Positions 38,286-46,795 of a stretch of 64,000 nt of DNA are shown here, piece by piece; within the stretch, counting starts at the first letter, position 1; each line of letters begins with the position of its first letter. This stretch comes from Roseovarius sp. S88 (lineage in GTDB: Bacteria; Pseudomonadota; Alphaproteobacteria; Rhodobacterales; Rhodobacteraceae). The position numbers were made by a program, and so were the translations under genes. Where the stretch lies: contig NZ_CP146069.1 of NCBI RefSeq assembly GCF_037023735.1, positions 124,001-188,000 on the forward strand. Direction: 5' to 3'. The notes beneath the pieces are model-generated. The model had not been told where the DNA came from, made no database searches, and worked only from the letters and a program-made list of their open reading frames with translations.

Positions 38286-39261
38286 CCGCCCTTGCTTCAA
38301 ACCCCAGTGTCGAGGGTTGCAAAACATAGTGAGCGCCGCAAAACTGGCAATCCGCTGTTACTAAGCCTTCGGACGTGGTCATTTTTTCGAGATCTTTGGC
38401 GGAGTAGATCGAAAGACTGTTGCGGACACGATCCTCAGAACATGTGCATCCAAACCTGATCGGCTGTATGTCAAACACTCGCAATGTTTCTTCATGAAAC
38501 AGGCGCACCAACAGGTCTGTTGGCGATACAGACGGACCAACCAATTCAAGATCATCAACGGTGTCCAAAAGAATGTTGACGCGGTTCCAGTTTTCCTTGT
38601 CGTCACCGTCCACTATGTCGGCGGCTGCCAAAAGCCCCTGGTCACCGGACGCGCCTTCCTTGGCGAATGGCGAAGCTTTGGGCATGTGTTGAAGCATCAC
38701 GCCACCGGCTCGCCAATGTTCCGAGGAATCTACTTCGGTTGATTTCCCAAAACTCAGGGCAAACCGAGTCGGCAACTGTTCGGACTGTGCAAAATACGCC
38801 TCGGCACATGCGCGCAAACTACCACCAGCTATTGGCGTGATCCCTTGATAAGGTGCGGTGTCCGTACCCTGGTCAATCAATACAGCAAAGTAGCCCTCAC
38901 CGACCTGCTCAAAGGGCGCGGCTTTGGTAAGTCTTTCGGGATCAAAACTGGCATAGGCCCGTAGTTTCGCGGACTCTCCTTCTTGGCTTGGAGCGAAGTA
39001 GTCAGTGGCAATCATCCGCACGGGCCCATTGGACTGGACCTGAAGTGACAGCTTCCAACGAAGTTTAATAGTCTGTCCAACTAAGGCCGTCAGAAGAGTC
39101 ATCTCAGCGATCAGCGCTTCGACTTTTTCTGGATAGTCGTGCTGGCAGAGTATACCATCAAGCACACCATCCAGCCTGGCAACCCGTCCACGGATATCGG
39201 ATTGGTCCAGCTGAAACGGCAGGACGGTGTCGTCCCATGCAATTTTTTGTCCAAGAGTCAT
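38266..39261 (-). CDS. hslO: Redox-regulated chaperone Hsp33
   Basis: Holdase activated by oxidative stress through release of zinc. The 331-residue protein ends with the zinc-binding CTCSEDRV and CQFCGAHY (CxC plus CxxC). The N-terminal fold begins LPFQLDQSDIRGRVARL. The start at 39261 (MTLGQKIAWDD) is preferred over an upstream in-frame ATG. Heads the hslO-nudL-cca operon, divergent from a Nudix gene. Confidence 0.93.
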   Translation of the reverse strand: MTLGQKIAWDDTVLPFQLDQSDIRGRVARLDGVLDGILCQHDYPEKVEALIAEMTLLTALVGQTIKLRWKLSLQVQSNGPVRMIATDYFAPSQEGESAKLRAYASFDPERLTKAAPFEQVGEGYFAVLIDQGTDTAPYQGITPIAGGSLRACAEAYFAQSEQLPTRFALSFGKSTEVDSSEHWRAGGVMLQHMPKASPFAKEGASGDQGLLAAADIVDGDDKENWNRVNILLDTVDDLELVGPSVSPTDLLVRLFHEETLRVFDIQPIRFGCTCSEDRVRNSLSIYSAKDLEKMTTSEGLVTADCQFCGAHYVLQPSTLGFEARADDRDED

Positions 39262-39340
39262 TGGGGTTTCCTTAGGTGCCGAGACTTGGCATACCGCTCT
39301 ATATATACGTGCAAAGCGGTCGTCCAAGGGGAAGAAACGC

Positions 39341-39781
39341 GTGAGGCGATTTGGGCATCCTCCTAAACCCGATGTGAAATACATCCCGCGACCAGGCGTC
39401 TACGCCATACTTCCCAAGAACGGCGAAGTTCTTTTGACATATCAGAAAGAACCGGAACCAGAATTTCAGCTACCCGGAGGGGGAATTGATCCCGGTGAGT
39501 CGCCCATAGTCGCGCTGCATCGCGAGGTGCTCGAGGAAACAGGCTGGAAAATTGACAAGCCAAAACGCATCGGTGCGTTTCGCCGTTTTGTGTACATGCC
39601 AGAATACGACATGTGGGCCAACAAAGTCTGTACTATCTATTTGGCTCTTCCCGTTCGCCAGCTTGGTCGACCATCTGAACCAGGTCATACGGCCATTTGG
39701 ACTGACCCAGTATTTGCCTCAAGTTCTGTCGCCAATCCAGGGGACAGATTTTTTGTCACACAAGTTTTGCTGTCTCTTTGA
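39341..39781 (+). CDS. Nudix hydrolase
   Basis: A 146-residue Nudix protein. The box is exact (GGIDPGE, seven residues, REVLEETGW). The GTG start at 39341 has GGGGA upstream and fits the homology start (VRRFGHPP), while longer readings overlap the hslO promoter region. Substrate unknown. It overlaps the convergent regulator gene by 26 bp. Confidence 0.8.
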   Translation: MRRFGHPPKPDVKYIPRPGVYAILPKNGEVLLTYQKEPEPEFQLPGGGIDPGESPIVALHREVLEETGWKIDKPKRIGAFRRFVYMPEYDMWANKVCTIYLALPVRQLGRPSEPGHTAIWTDPVFASSSVANPGDRFFVTQVLLSL

Positions 39782-41033
39782 ATTCGAGAACAATTGCTGA
39801 CACGTCATCGTCGAATTCTTCTTTTTTGGCGTAGCTGGACAAGTTCCAAACAAACGCCTCCAAAAGAGCAGTGCCGTGAATGTCTTTCAAAATAGTAAGG
39901 TTTTTCTCAACGCCTTCATGTCCCAAAAGCACGCCTTCTGGAGAAGCACATTCGTCGATGCCGTCTGAATGAATAAAAAGACGTTCACCTGGATCAAGTT
40001 TCACCCGGAACTGTTCGTATGTCGCACAGTCAACAAGACCAATTGGCAATCCTCCTGTCCCAACAAGTTCGACGGTACCGTCGGCACGTTGAACGGACGG
40101 AAAGGGGTGACCAGCCTGGGTCATTGTCACAACACCGTCACATAAATCAACATGTGCCAGAAGGAGCGTGAAATAGTGTTCAGTCTCTATCTCACCCAAG
40201 AACATGCGATTTAGATCAGCCACGGTTTCGGCCGGCGGTCTCGGTGAGTAGGAGCCATCGCCGTTGGAAACCAAAGAAACATTCTGGTCCAAAGACGTTG
40301 CCGATAAATATCCTGCCAACCTTGCTGTCATGAGCGCCGAACTGATCCCATGACCGGATACATCAATTGCATACAAACCGATTTGATCATCATTAATTGG
40401 AAAGTAGCCCACCAAATCACCACCGACATGCCCGGAGGATTGCAAAAGTAGTGAAACTTGTGCGTTTCCAAGATCTTTATGGCGCTCGCTGACCAAAGAT
40501 TGCTGAAGTTTCTTGGCTTCAAGAAGGTCGCTATCCAAGGAATCATAAAGTTTTTGCAATTCACACAATGTCGACTGCACAAGCCGGTTCTTCTCCGAAA
40601 GCTCTTTTTGCATCGCGACAATGCGATCGCCCGCCAAAACACGCGCTCGGAGTTCTGCCGCATTCACAGGCTTGGTCAGAAAGTCATCCGCACCCGCATC
40701 CAGACCCAGCGCGATGTCGTCTTTTTCGCTTTTGGACGTCAACAGAATGAAGTACCCATAACTCTCTCCGGGAATTTCCCTGAATTTTCGGCAGAAAGTC
40801 AGGCCATTCATCTCTGGCATCATCCAGTCGCTGACAATCAGGTCAGGATTTGAACGGTTGCAGATGTCGAGGGCCTGCGAACCTGAATCTGCTTCCAGTA
40901 CATCGAGACCCAATTTCGACAACAAAGCAGACACAATCCGCCTTTGTAAGCGGCTGTCATCCACAATGAGCACCGTTTTTATCGCCAAATTGTGCTCAGC
41001 GTCTCGCTTTGATTGAGCCGTCTTTTGCACCAC
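39756..41033 (-). CDS. Response regulator with PP2C (SpoIIE/RsbU) phosphatase output
   Basis: A 425-residue protein: REC domain (about 18-135; VLIVDDSR, phospho-Asp in IVSDWMMPEMNG), coiled-coil linker (about 140-195), and PP2C SpoIIE phosphatase domain (about 205-422; GGDLVGYF, AIDVSGHGISSAL). Such proteins dephosphorylate an anti-anti-sigma factor. The Rhodobacter RbaY protein has this architecture and, through RbaVW, affects gene-transfer-agent production. Start: GTG at 41033 with AAAGGG just upstream; an upstream ATG at 41081 falls in the regulatory region. Divergent from an Hpt gene. Confidence 0.85.
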   Translation of the reverse strand: MVQKTAQSKRDAEHNLAIKTVLIVDDSRLQRRIVSALLSKLGLDVLEADSGSQALDICNRSNPDLIVSDWMMPEMNGLTFCRKFREIPGESYGYFILLTSKSEKDDIALGLDAGADDFLTKPVNAAELRARVLAGDRIVAMQKELSEKNRLVQSTLCELQKLYDSLDSDLLEAKKLQQSLVSERHKDLGNAQVSLLLQSSGHVGGDLVGYFPINDDQIGLYAIDVSGHGISSALMTARLAGYLSATSLDQNVSLVSNGDGSYSPRPPAETVADLNRMFLGEIETEHYFTLLLAHVDLCDGVVTMTQAGHPFPSVQRADGTVELVGTGGLPIGLVDCATYEQFRVKLDPGERLFIHSDGIDECASPEGVLLGHEGVEKNLTILKDIHGTALLEAFVWNLSSYAKKEEFDDDVSAIVLEFKETAKLV

Positions 41034-41074
41034 ATCACCCTTTACACAACCAATCGGACTCAAACACTTTTCCC

Positions 41075-41089
41075 TTAACATACTCTAAA
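41075..41089. promoter_or_regulatory. CtrA-like site between REC-PP2C and Hpt genes
   Basis: TTAACATACTCTAAA is TTAA-N7-TAAA, one mismatch from the CtrA consensus, and includes the common half-site TTAACAT. It lies about 42 bp before the regulator start and about 84 bp before hpt. Confidence 0.4.
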
Positions 41090-41172
41090 ACATACAATTT
41101 TACCAATTTTTGTTCGTAGCTTCACCATGCAGCAACGTCTGCCGCCTTAGTCTGAAACCAAAGGAAAACGCT

Positions 41173-41499
41173 ATGATCGATTGGACCCGTGTCGCCCAGC
41201 TTCGTGATGAAATCGGCGCAGAGGACTTTGAGGAAATTTTAGATATCTTTTTGGAAGAAGTGGACGCCGAGATTGCCAATCTCTACAGCGGCTGTTCGGC
41301 CAGTCAGCTAGAGACGCTCTTGCACTTTTTGAAAGGCAGCGCTCTCAACTTGGGATTCGAAGCGTTTTCCAAACTTTGTCAGGAAGGCGAATTGCAATTG
41401 GCAAAAGGAAGCCGGGCTGATCTGGATCTGGACGCAATTTCCGACAGCTATGCGAACTCAAAAACCCTGTTTCTGGATCAGTTGGAATACCGTCTGTAG
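41173..41499 (+). CDS. Histidine phosphotransfer (Hpt) domain protein
   Basis: A 108-residue single-domain Hpt protein with the phospho-accepting histidine in HFLKGSALNLGF (His51). It would shuttle phosphate between histidine kinases and response regulators, plausibly including the divergent REC-PP2C protein. The ATG has AAGGAAAA upstream. No kinase is encoded nearby. Confidence 0.83.
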   Translation: MIDWTRVAQLRDEIGAEDFEEILDIFLEEVDAEIANLYSGCSASQLETLLHFLKGSALNLGFEAFSKLCQEGELQLAKGSRADLDLDAISDSYANSKTLFLDQLEYRL

Positions 41500-41599
41500 G
41501 TCGCGGTTTTCGTCGCCGTGTCACTGAGACAATCCTCTCCCTTGCTCAGATATGGAAAACCCGATAATCGCCGAGACCATTGGCACGAAAGGGAGTCTC

Positions 41600-42825
41600 A
41601 TGTCTGCGCCCAAGAAAGTTGTTCTCGCATATTCTGGCGGATTGGACACATCGATCATTTTGAAGTGGCTTCAAACGGAATATGGTTGCGAGGTTGTCAC
41701 CTTCACCGCGGACCTTGGCCAGGGCGAAGAACTGGAACCCGCCCGCCAAAAGGCCGAGCTTTTGGGCATTCATCCGGACAACATCTTCATTGAAGACATC
41801 CGCGAAGAATTTGTGCGCGACTTCGTTTTTCCCATGTTTCGTGCAAATGCTGTCTATGAAGGCCTGTATCTCTTGGGCACCTCAATTGCGCGACCGCTTA
41901 TCTCAAAGCGCCTGGTCGAGATCGCCGCAGAAACCGGAGCGGATGCCGTGGCCCACGGTGCAACCGGCAAAGGGAATGACCAAGTGCGGTTCGAACTTGC
42001 CGCATATGCCCTCAACCCCGACATCAAAGTTATCGCACCTTGGCGTATCTGGGATTTATCAAGCCGCACCAAGCTCATTTACTTCGCTGAGCAGAACCAA
42101 ATTCCAATCGCAAAGGACAAAAAAGGCGAGGCGCCCTTTTCAGTGGACGCAAATCTTTTGCATACATCCAGCGAAGGCAAAGTTCTGGAAGACCCTGCGC
42201 AGATGGCGCCAGATTATGTTTATCAGCGCACGGTTCATCCAGAAGACGCGCCTGATACACCGGAGTATGTTGAAATTGGTTTCGAAAAGGGCGACGCGGT
42301 CAGTATCAATGGCGTTGCATTGAGTCCCGCTGAACTTCTAACCAAGCTTAATGAATTGGGGGGAAACACGGGATCGGACGCCTCGACCTGGTTGAGGGGC
42401 GCTTTGTCGGCATGAAGAGCCGCGGTATTTACGAAACACCTGGCGGCACGCTTCTTTTGGAGGCGCATCGCGGAATCGAGCAGATCACCCTGGACAGAGG
42501 GGCGTCGCATCTCAAGGACGAGCTTATGCCGCGCTATGCCGAGCTCATCTATAATGGGTTCTGGTACAGCCCAGAACGTGAAATGCTTCAGGCTGCTATT
42601 GATCATTCACAGCTTCACGTGACAGGGACTGTTCGCCTGAAGCTCTACAAAGGCTCTGCTCGAACAGTGGGTCGCTGGTCGGATCATTCGCTTTATTCAG
42701 AAGCACACGTCACATTCGAAGAAGATGCCGGCGCCTATGACCAGAAAGATGCAGCAGGCTTCATTCAACTGAATGCACTTCGTCTGAAGCTACTTGCAGC
42801 TCGAGATCGTCGTCTAAAGAGGTAA
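41600..42825 (+). pseudogene. argG: Argininosuccinate synthase, frameshifted
   Basis: Condenses citrulline and aspartate in arginine synthesis. The N-terminal part carries the ATP pyrophosphatase loop YSGGLDTS (about 11-18), and reading runs well to LTKLNELGG near 42366. It then leaves frame, and the C-terminal part resumes at [13 protein letters not shown]. The break is the run G6A3 at 42358-42366. One more base gives [13 protein letters not shown] and a protein of about 408 residues, the family length. The 3' end overlaps the minus-strand gene by 65 bp. Since argG is needed for arginine synthesis and argJ is intact, a sequencing error is more likely than loss. Confidence 0.88.
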
Positions 42826-43291
42826 CCGTCTTTTGTGCAGAGTGCGCAGGCTCCGTCTCACTCTCATGTTCATTTGACGATTCATCCTTGATGAGGTCAA
42901 GCGCCTCGTTGGTGACTTTCTTGGCTTTTGTGGTCAGCTCGTCCAAGCGCCCTTTTACAATATAGCCGCCGCCTGGCTTGTACTCGACAATTTCGGGAAC
43001 AACCCGTTGCAAAGACTTGGCCAACGTCGCAACGCCGTTTGCTTTCGGGGCGTCCACAACACCATTGCGTACCAACTGGCCCATCAAACGTTTGGCAGTT
43101 GAAGGGCGCACTTTGAATACATCAACGATCATATCCGCGGTCAGATTCACCCGGTTATGCGCCAAGGCCACCGCAAAAATATACTTGCTTCGCCGCGCTG
43201 GCGCCAAGGTCGCTGCTGATGCCACAGACGCGGGTATGGCCGCAACCAAACCCGAACCGAAAATCAGTTTTCCAAAGCCTCTTCTATTCAT
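42761..43291 (-). CDS. Tat-signal protein with winged-helix-like segment, uncharacterised
   Basis: A 176-residue protein I do not recognise. The N-terminus has a twin-arginine-like motif (NRRGFGK) and a hydrophobic stretch ending ASVASAA (about 8-27). The middle (about 38-100) looks like a winged helix ([34 protein letters not shown]), as in transcription regulators. The C-terminal 55 residues are charged and probably disordered. DNA-binding fold and export signal conflict; it may be membrane-anchored, or the hydrophobic part may be a plain helix. Its 3' end overlaps argG by 65 bp. Confidence 0.55.
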   Translation of the reverse strand: MNRRGFGKLIFGSGLVAAIPASVASAATLAPARRSKYIFAVALAHNRVNLTADMIVDVFKVRPSTAKRLMGQLVRNGVVDAPKANGVATLAKSLQRVVPEIVEYKPGGGYIVKGRLDELTTKAKKVTNEALDLIKDESSNEHESETEPAHSAQKTVTSLDDDLELQVASDEVHSVE

Positions 43292-43348
43292 GCATCAAAG
43301 GTGGGAAGACACATGTACACATGCACGGGGAAAAGAACAAAACATCCA

Positions 43349-44065
43349 TCAGATTTTAAATTGTTCTAGCTCCTCATAGATTGGCATCGTTTTTTCCATC
43401 AGCACCCTTTGCCGACCAGAAAGACGCGGCAACGGACCTTCGGCCTTCGCAAAGCCAGTTGATGCGTGAACCGCTCCATACCAATGCTTGGCCCAAACTC
43501 CATCTGCTGCATGCCCACCGGACGACCAATTTAACATTACGGACTCCCAAGATAGCCCTAGCGCGTCACACAGTTTCCGAAGCATATCTTCTGGGTTTCG
43601 ACGAATATCCGTGCTGTCGATAACAAGCGGTTTGTTGTCAAACGCACGCACATGGTGAAACAAATCAAGTTGCTGCAAAAATCCCAAATCGTCAGCCGTC
43701 GGATCCGCATATTTGGCAGAAAAGCTGGCCACAACTCGCGCTGGGTGACGAATGAGAAAAACGTTTCGAACTGATGACATCCAATCGCGAGGAACGCCTT
43801 CAATCATGTGTTGCGCCATGTGTTTTTGGTAGAATATCGCGCAATCCTGGGGACCCGAGCCAACAAGCATTTCGGCAACGCGATTTGGATCTGTTGGCTG
43901 GGAGGCGACAATCTCATCTCGCATCGGGTGCTTTAATCCGGTTTTGGACAGATACGCCGCATAGAACGGCTCGTCTATCACTGCTGTCTTCGGTCGCGAC
44001 GCAAAGGCGTACATCATAGCGGTCGACAGATTGCGAGGCCCGGACCACATCGCAATGCGCATCAT
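43349..44065 (-). CDS. Sulfotransferase-like P-loop protein
   Basis: A 238-residue protein with an N-terminal P-loop-type phosphosulfate motif (MWSGPRNLSTAMM, about 5-17) and RHPARVVASF (about 104-113), a pattern of the sulfotransferase superfamily. Databases often call this family 'branched-chain aminotransferase-like' only because of its neighbour. Its start overlaps the aminotransferase stop by 4 bp (translational coupling). Substrate unknown. Confidence 0.7.
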   Translation of the reverse strand: MMRIAMWSGPRNLSTAMMYAFASRPKTAVIDEPFYAAYLSKTGLKHPMRDEIVASQPTDPNRVAEMLVGSGPQDCAIFYQKHMAQHMIEGVPRDWMSSVRNVFLIRHPARVVASFSAKYADPTADDLGFLQQLDLFHHVRAFDNKPLVIDSTDIRRNPEDMLRKLCDALGLSWESVMLNWSSGGHAADGVWAKHWYGAVHASTGFAKAEGPLPRLSGRQRVLMEKTMPIYEELEQFKI

Positions 44066-44970
44066 GTCGTCGTCCTGGCAATTAGGTCTTTGTACAAAGA
44101 TTGAATTTTTTGCGTAACAGGCCCCAACGCTCCATCGCCAATACGCCTGCCGTCTATTTGCCCAACAGGGGTTTGCGCTCCAAAAGTGCCAGTGAGAAAC
44201 GCCTCATCCGCACCATAAGTTTCGACCAGAGAATAGTTTTTCTCGAAAACAGGAATGCCATTCAAACGGCAAAGATCAATGACCTTGGCCCGGGTGATCC
44301 CGTTCATACAATAGTCCCCAGTCGACGTCCAAACCTCGCCTTTACGAACAATGAAGAAATTACAGGCGTTCGTTGTGTTCACAAAGCCATGGACATCCAG
44401 CATCAAGCCCTCATCTGCCCCGGCCTTCTCGGCGGCAATGCAGGCCAGAACGCAATTCAGCTTGGAATGCGAGTTCAGCTTGGGATCCTGTGTCATTGGC
44501 AACCCGCGAATATGCGGTACGGTCGCAAGCGAAATGGGGCGGGGAATACGCGGCGTGGAATGCTCCACGATAATTGCCACGGTTGGACCCTGTTGCGACA
44601 AGGATGGGTGCTGGAAAGGCCGCGTCTTCACTCCACGTGTCACCATCAGACGCGCATGTGCATCTGTTTCCATGTTGTTGGCGATCTGAGTATCAACCAA
44701 CGCTTGATGCACCTCGGGTTGGCTCATACCGATATCGAGATCTATGGCCTTGGCGGCTTCAAACAGGCGATCGAGATGCTCATCGGCAAACGCCCAAACA
44801 CCATTATAAAGTCGCAGGCCCTCCCACACACCGTCACCAAGCATAAAGCCGCTGTCAAACACACTAACCAACGCCTCTGATTTTGGAACAATTTTTCCGT
44901 TCAGCCAAATCCGGATTGTATCATTTCTTGAGTCTTCAGCCGCCTGATGGGTTGTCACAGTGTCGCTCAT
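44062..44970 (-). CDS. Class IV PLP aminotransferase (D-amino acid/branched-chain type)
   Basis: A 302-residue fold-type IV aminotransferase. It has VFDSGFMLGDGVWEGLRLYNG (read in parts, about 35-55), the catalytic Lys in SHSKLNCV, and the PLP phosphate motif STGDYCMNGITRAKV. D-amino acid and branched-chain aminotransferases cannot be separated by sequence alone. The start at 44970 is chosen for homology over an ATG 14 codons upstream. It precedes the sulfotransferase-like gene. Confidence 0.85.
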   Translation of the reverse strand: MSDTVTTHQAAEDSRNDTIRIWLNGKIVPKSEALVSVFDSGFMLGDGVWEGLRLYNGVWAFADEHLDRLFEAAKAIDLDIGMSQPEVHQALVDTQIANNMETDAHARLMVTRGVKTRPFQHPSLSQQGPTVAIIVEHSTPRIPRPISLATVPHIRGLPMTQDPKLNSHSKLNCVLACIAAEKAGADEGLMLDVHGFVNTTNACNFFIVRKGEVWTSTGDYCMNGITRAKVIDLCRLNGIPVFEKNYSLVETYGADEAFLTGTFGAQTPVGQIDGRRIGDGALGPVTQKIQSLYKDLIARTTT

Positions 44971-45143
44971 CAGCGCCTCAATTGTTACGGAAGTCCAAGT
45001 TTTTTGTTTCAAAATGAAGGCTAAGGTCAGGAAATCCTGCTGCCAAGCGTAAAATCAGCTCACCAGCACGTGACCTCACAACCTGGTGAATTGGGTTTCG
45101 CGGGCATTCAGAAGAAAATGCCAGAAACCACGGAGGTTGAGGT

Positions 45144-45806
45144 ATGAAACATTTGAGCAATATCAAAGCAACCGCGCTCGCCATACTGATCGGGATTGCT
45201 TTCACATTGAATACGGGCCAGGCGCGTGCGGCAAGCACCGAAGTGCTTACCGTAGCCGGTGGATGCTTTTGGTGCGTGGAATCAGATTTCGAATCTGTTC
45301 CCGGCGTCAAAGAGGTTATCTCGGGCTATACTGGCGGAAAAGTCGCAAGCCCAACCTATAAGCAAGTCACCCGAGGCGGCACAGGACACTACGAAGCCGT
45401 TCAAATCCTGTTTGATCCCAAAAAGGTCTCGCGCGAAATTCTACTGGCGAAATTTCTCCGTTCAGTTGATCCGACAGATCCAGGCGGTCAGTTTTGCGAC
45501 CGAGGCGAAAGCTATCGAACCGCAGTTTTTGTGGCGGATTCTCGGGAAAAAGCAACGGCCGAAAAAGTCATCGCAAAAGCACAATCAGAGCTTGGGCAAA
45601 AAATCGTGACGCCCATACTGGGACTTGGTAAATTCTATCCAGCCGAGGCATATCACCAGAACTACTACAAAGGATCAAAAATCGTACTGACAAGGTTCGG
45701 CCCAAAAAAGCAATCCAAGGCCTACAAAGCCTATCGCCAAGCCTGTGGACGCGATGCACGTGTCAAACAGCTTTGGGGAAGCCAGGCAGCGTTTATCGGA
45801 TCTTAA
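45144..45806 (+). CDS. msrA: Exported peptide methionine sulfoxide reductase MsrA
   Basis: Reduces methionine-S-sulfoxide. The 220-residue protein has a Sec signal peptide (about 1-29, ending GQARAAS) and the MsrA active site GCFWC (Cys41, with Cys44). EVISGYTGGKVASPTY and GHYEAVQI follow. A periplasmic version may protect exported proteins. It ends 4 bp into the convergent ribokinase gene. Confidence 0.9.
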   Translation: MKHLSNIKATALAILIGIAFTLNTGQARAASTEVLTVAGGCFWCVESDFESVPGVKEVISGYTGGKVASPTYKQVTRGGTGHYEAVQILFDPKKVSREILLAKFLRSVDPTDPGGQFCDRGESYRTAVFVADSREKATAEKVIAKAQSELGQKIVTPILGLGKFYPAEAYHQNYYKGSKIVLTRFGPKKQSKAYKAYRQACGRDARVKQLWGSQAAFIGS

Positions 45807-46669
45807 GCCAACAATTGCTCAACGTCAGAAGCAGAGGGGATAGCGTCGGCTGTTCCCTTTCTTGTGACCATGAGCGCGGCGGCCGCGTTGGCGCATGTAG
45901 CAGCATCTTCAACGCTGCAACCACGATCTAACTGCGCCAAGAAAAACCCAGTGAACGTATCTCCAGCACCCGTCGTATCAATTGCGGTCACGGGAAGCGC
46001 GGGCATGTGTGTCTCGCCGAGCTCTTTGGAGTAAATCGCACAACCCTCAGATCCTTTGGTTACAACAACGAGATCAACGTCGAGAGAGTCTGGTGTGTCG
46101 ACAGACGTTTTGCAGAGTTGCGCCAATTCGACTTCGTTCAAAATGAGAATGTGAATGTAAGGCAAAACGGCCTGTAAGGCATTGGCATCAAAAGGCGCAG
46201 CAGCATACGCCACCCGAAACCCTGATCCGTGGCCCAGCGCCGCTGCGTAGTCTTGCAAGTTGGTTTCGTTTTGCAGCAACAGAATGTCTCCAGCTTCGGA
46301 ATTTGCCAGCGCGCTGGATATCCAGTCTTTGTCCTGCAAAACATTGGCACCTGGATGAATAACAATGGTGTTTTCGCCAAATGCGTCGCGATAAATGACT
46401 GCGTGCCCTGTGGGTGCATCCATCTTTTGCACAAACGACGTTTCTACACCTGCTTTGGTCAAATAGTCCTGTGCCCATGCCGCATCATGTCCAATACTCC
46501 CGATATGACGAACCTCGCCGCCGGCACGTGCAATCGCGACAGACATGTTGGCACCCTTGCCGCCCAATCCCGTTTCAAATTCATCTGCAGCACATGTTTC
46601 ACCTACGAGCGGCAAGCGCTGCAAAGAATAGAAATAGTCAATATTGATGGATCCTAGATTGTAGATCAT
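45803..46669 (-). CDS. rbsK: Ribokinase family sugar kinase
   Basis: A 288-residue PfkB-fold kinase. The N-terminal NLGSINIDYFY, the FETGLGGKGANMSVAIARAGG (read in parts, about 32-52) and the C-terminal catalytic motif TTGAGDTFTGFF (about 232-243) are typical. It likely phosphorylates ribose, but related nucleoside or sugar substrates are possible. No transporter is adjacent. The gene is divergent from mutS. Confidence 0.8.
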   Translation of the reverse strand: MIYNLGSINIDYFYSLQRLPLVGETCAADEFETGLGGKGANMSVAIARAGGEVRHIGSIGHDAAWAQDYLTKAGVETSFVQKMDAPTGHAVIYRDAFGENTIVIHPGANVLQDKDWISSALANSEAGDILLLQNETNLQDYAAALGHGSGFRVAYAAAPFDANALQAVLPYIHILILNEVELAQLCKTSVDTPDSLDVDLVVVTKGSEGCAIYSKELGETHMPALPVTAIDTTGAGDTFTGFFLAQLDRGCSVEDAATCANAAAALMVTRKGTADAIPSASDVEQLLA

Positions 46670-46795
46670 CGTGCGCCTCCGTCCTTGCTGACAAAGTCGA
46701 TGGTTTGATAACTCATTGCAACCAACACCAAGGTTTGTGCTTTCATGCCCTCTCTTGCGTTAGTAAACTCGGCACAGTGAGAGCAGGGGGACATT

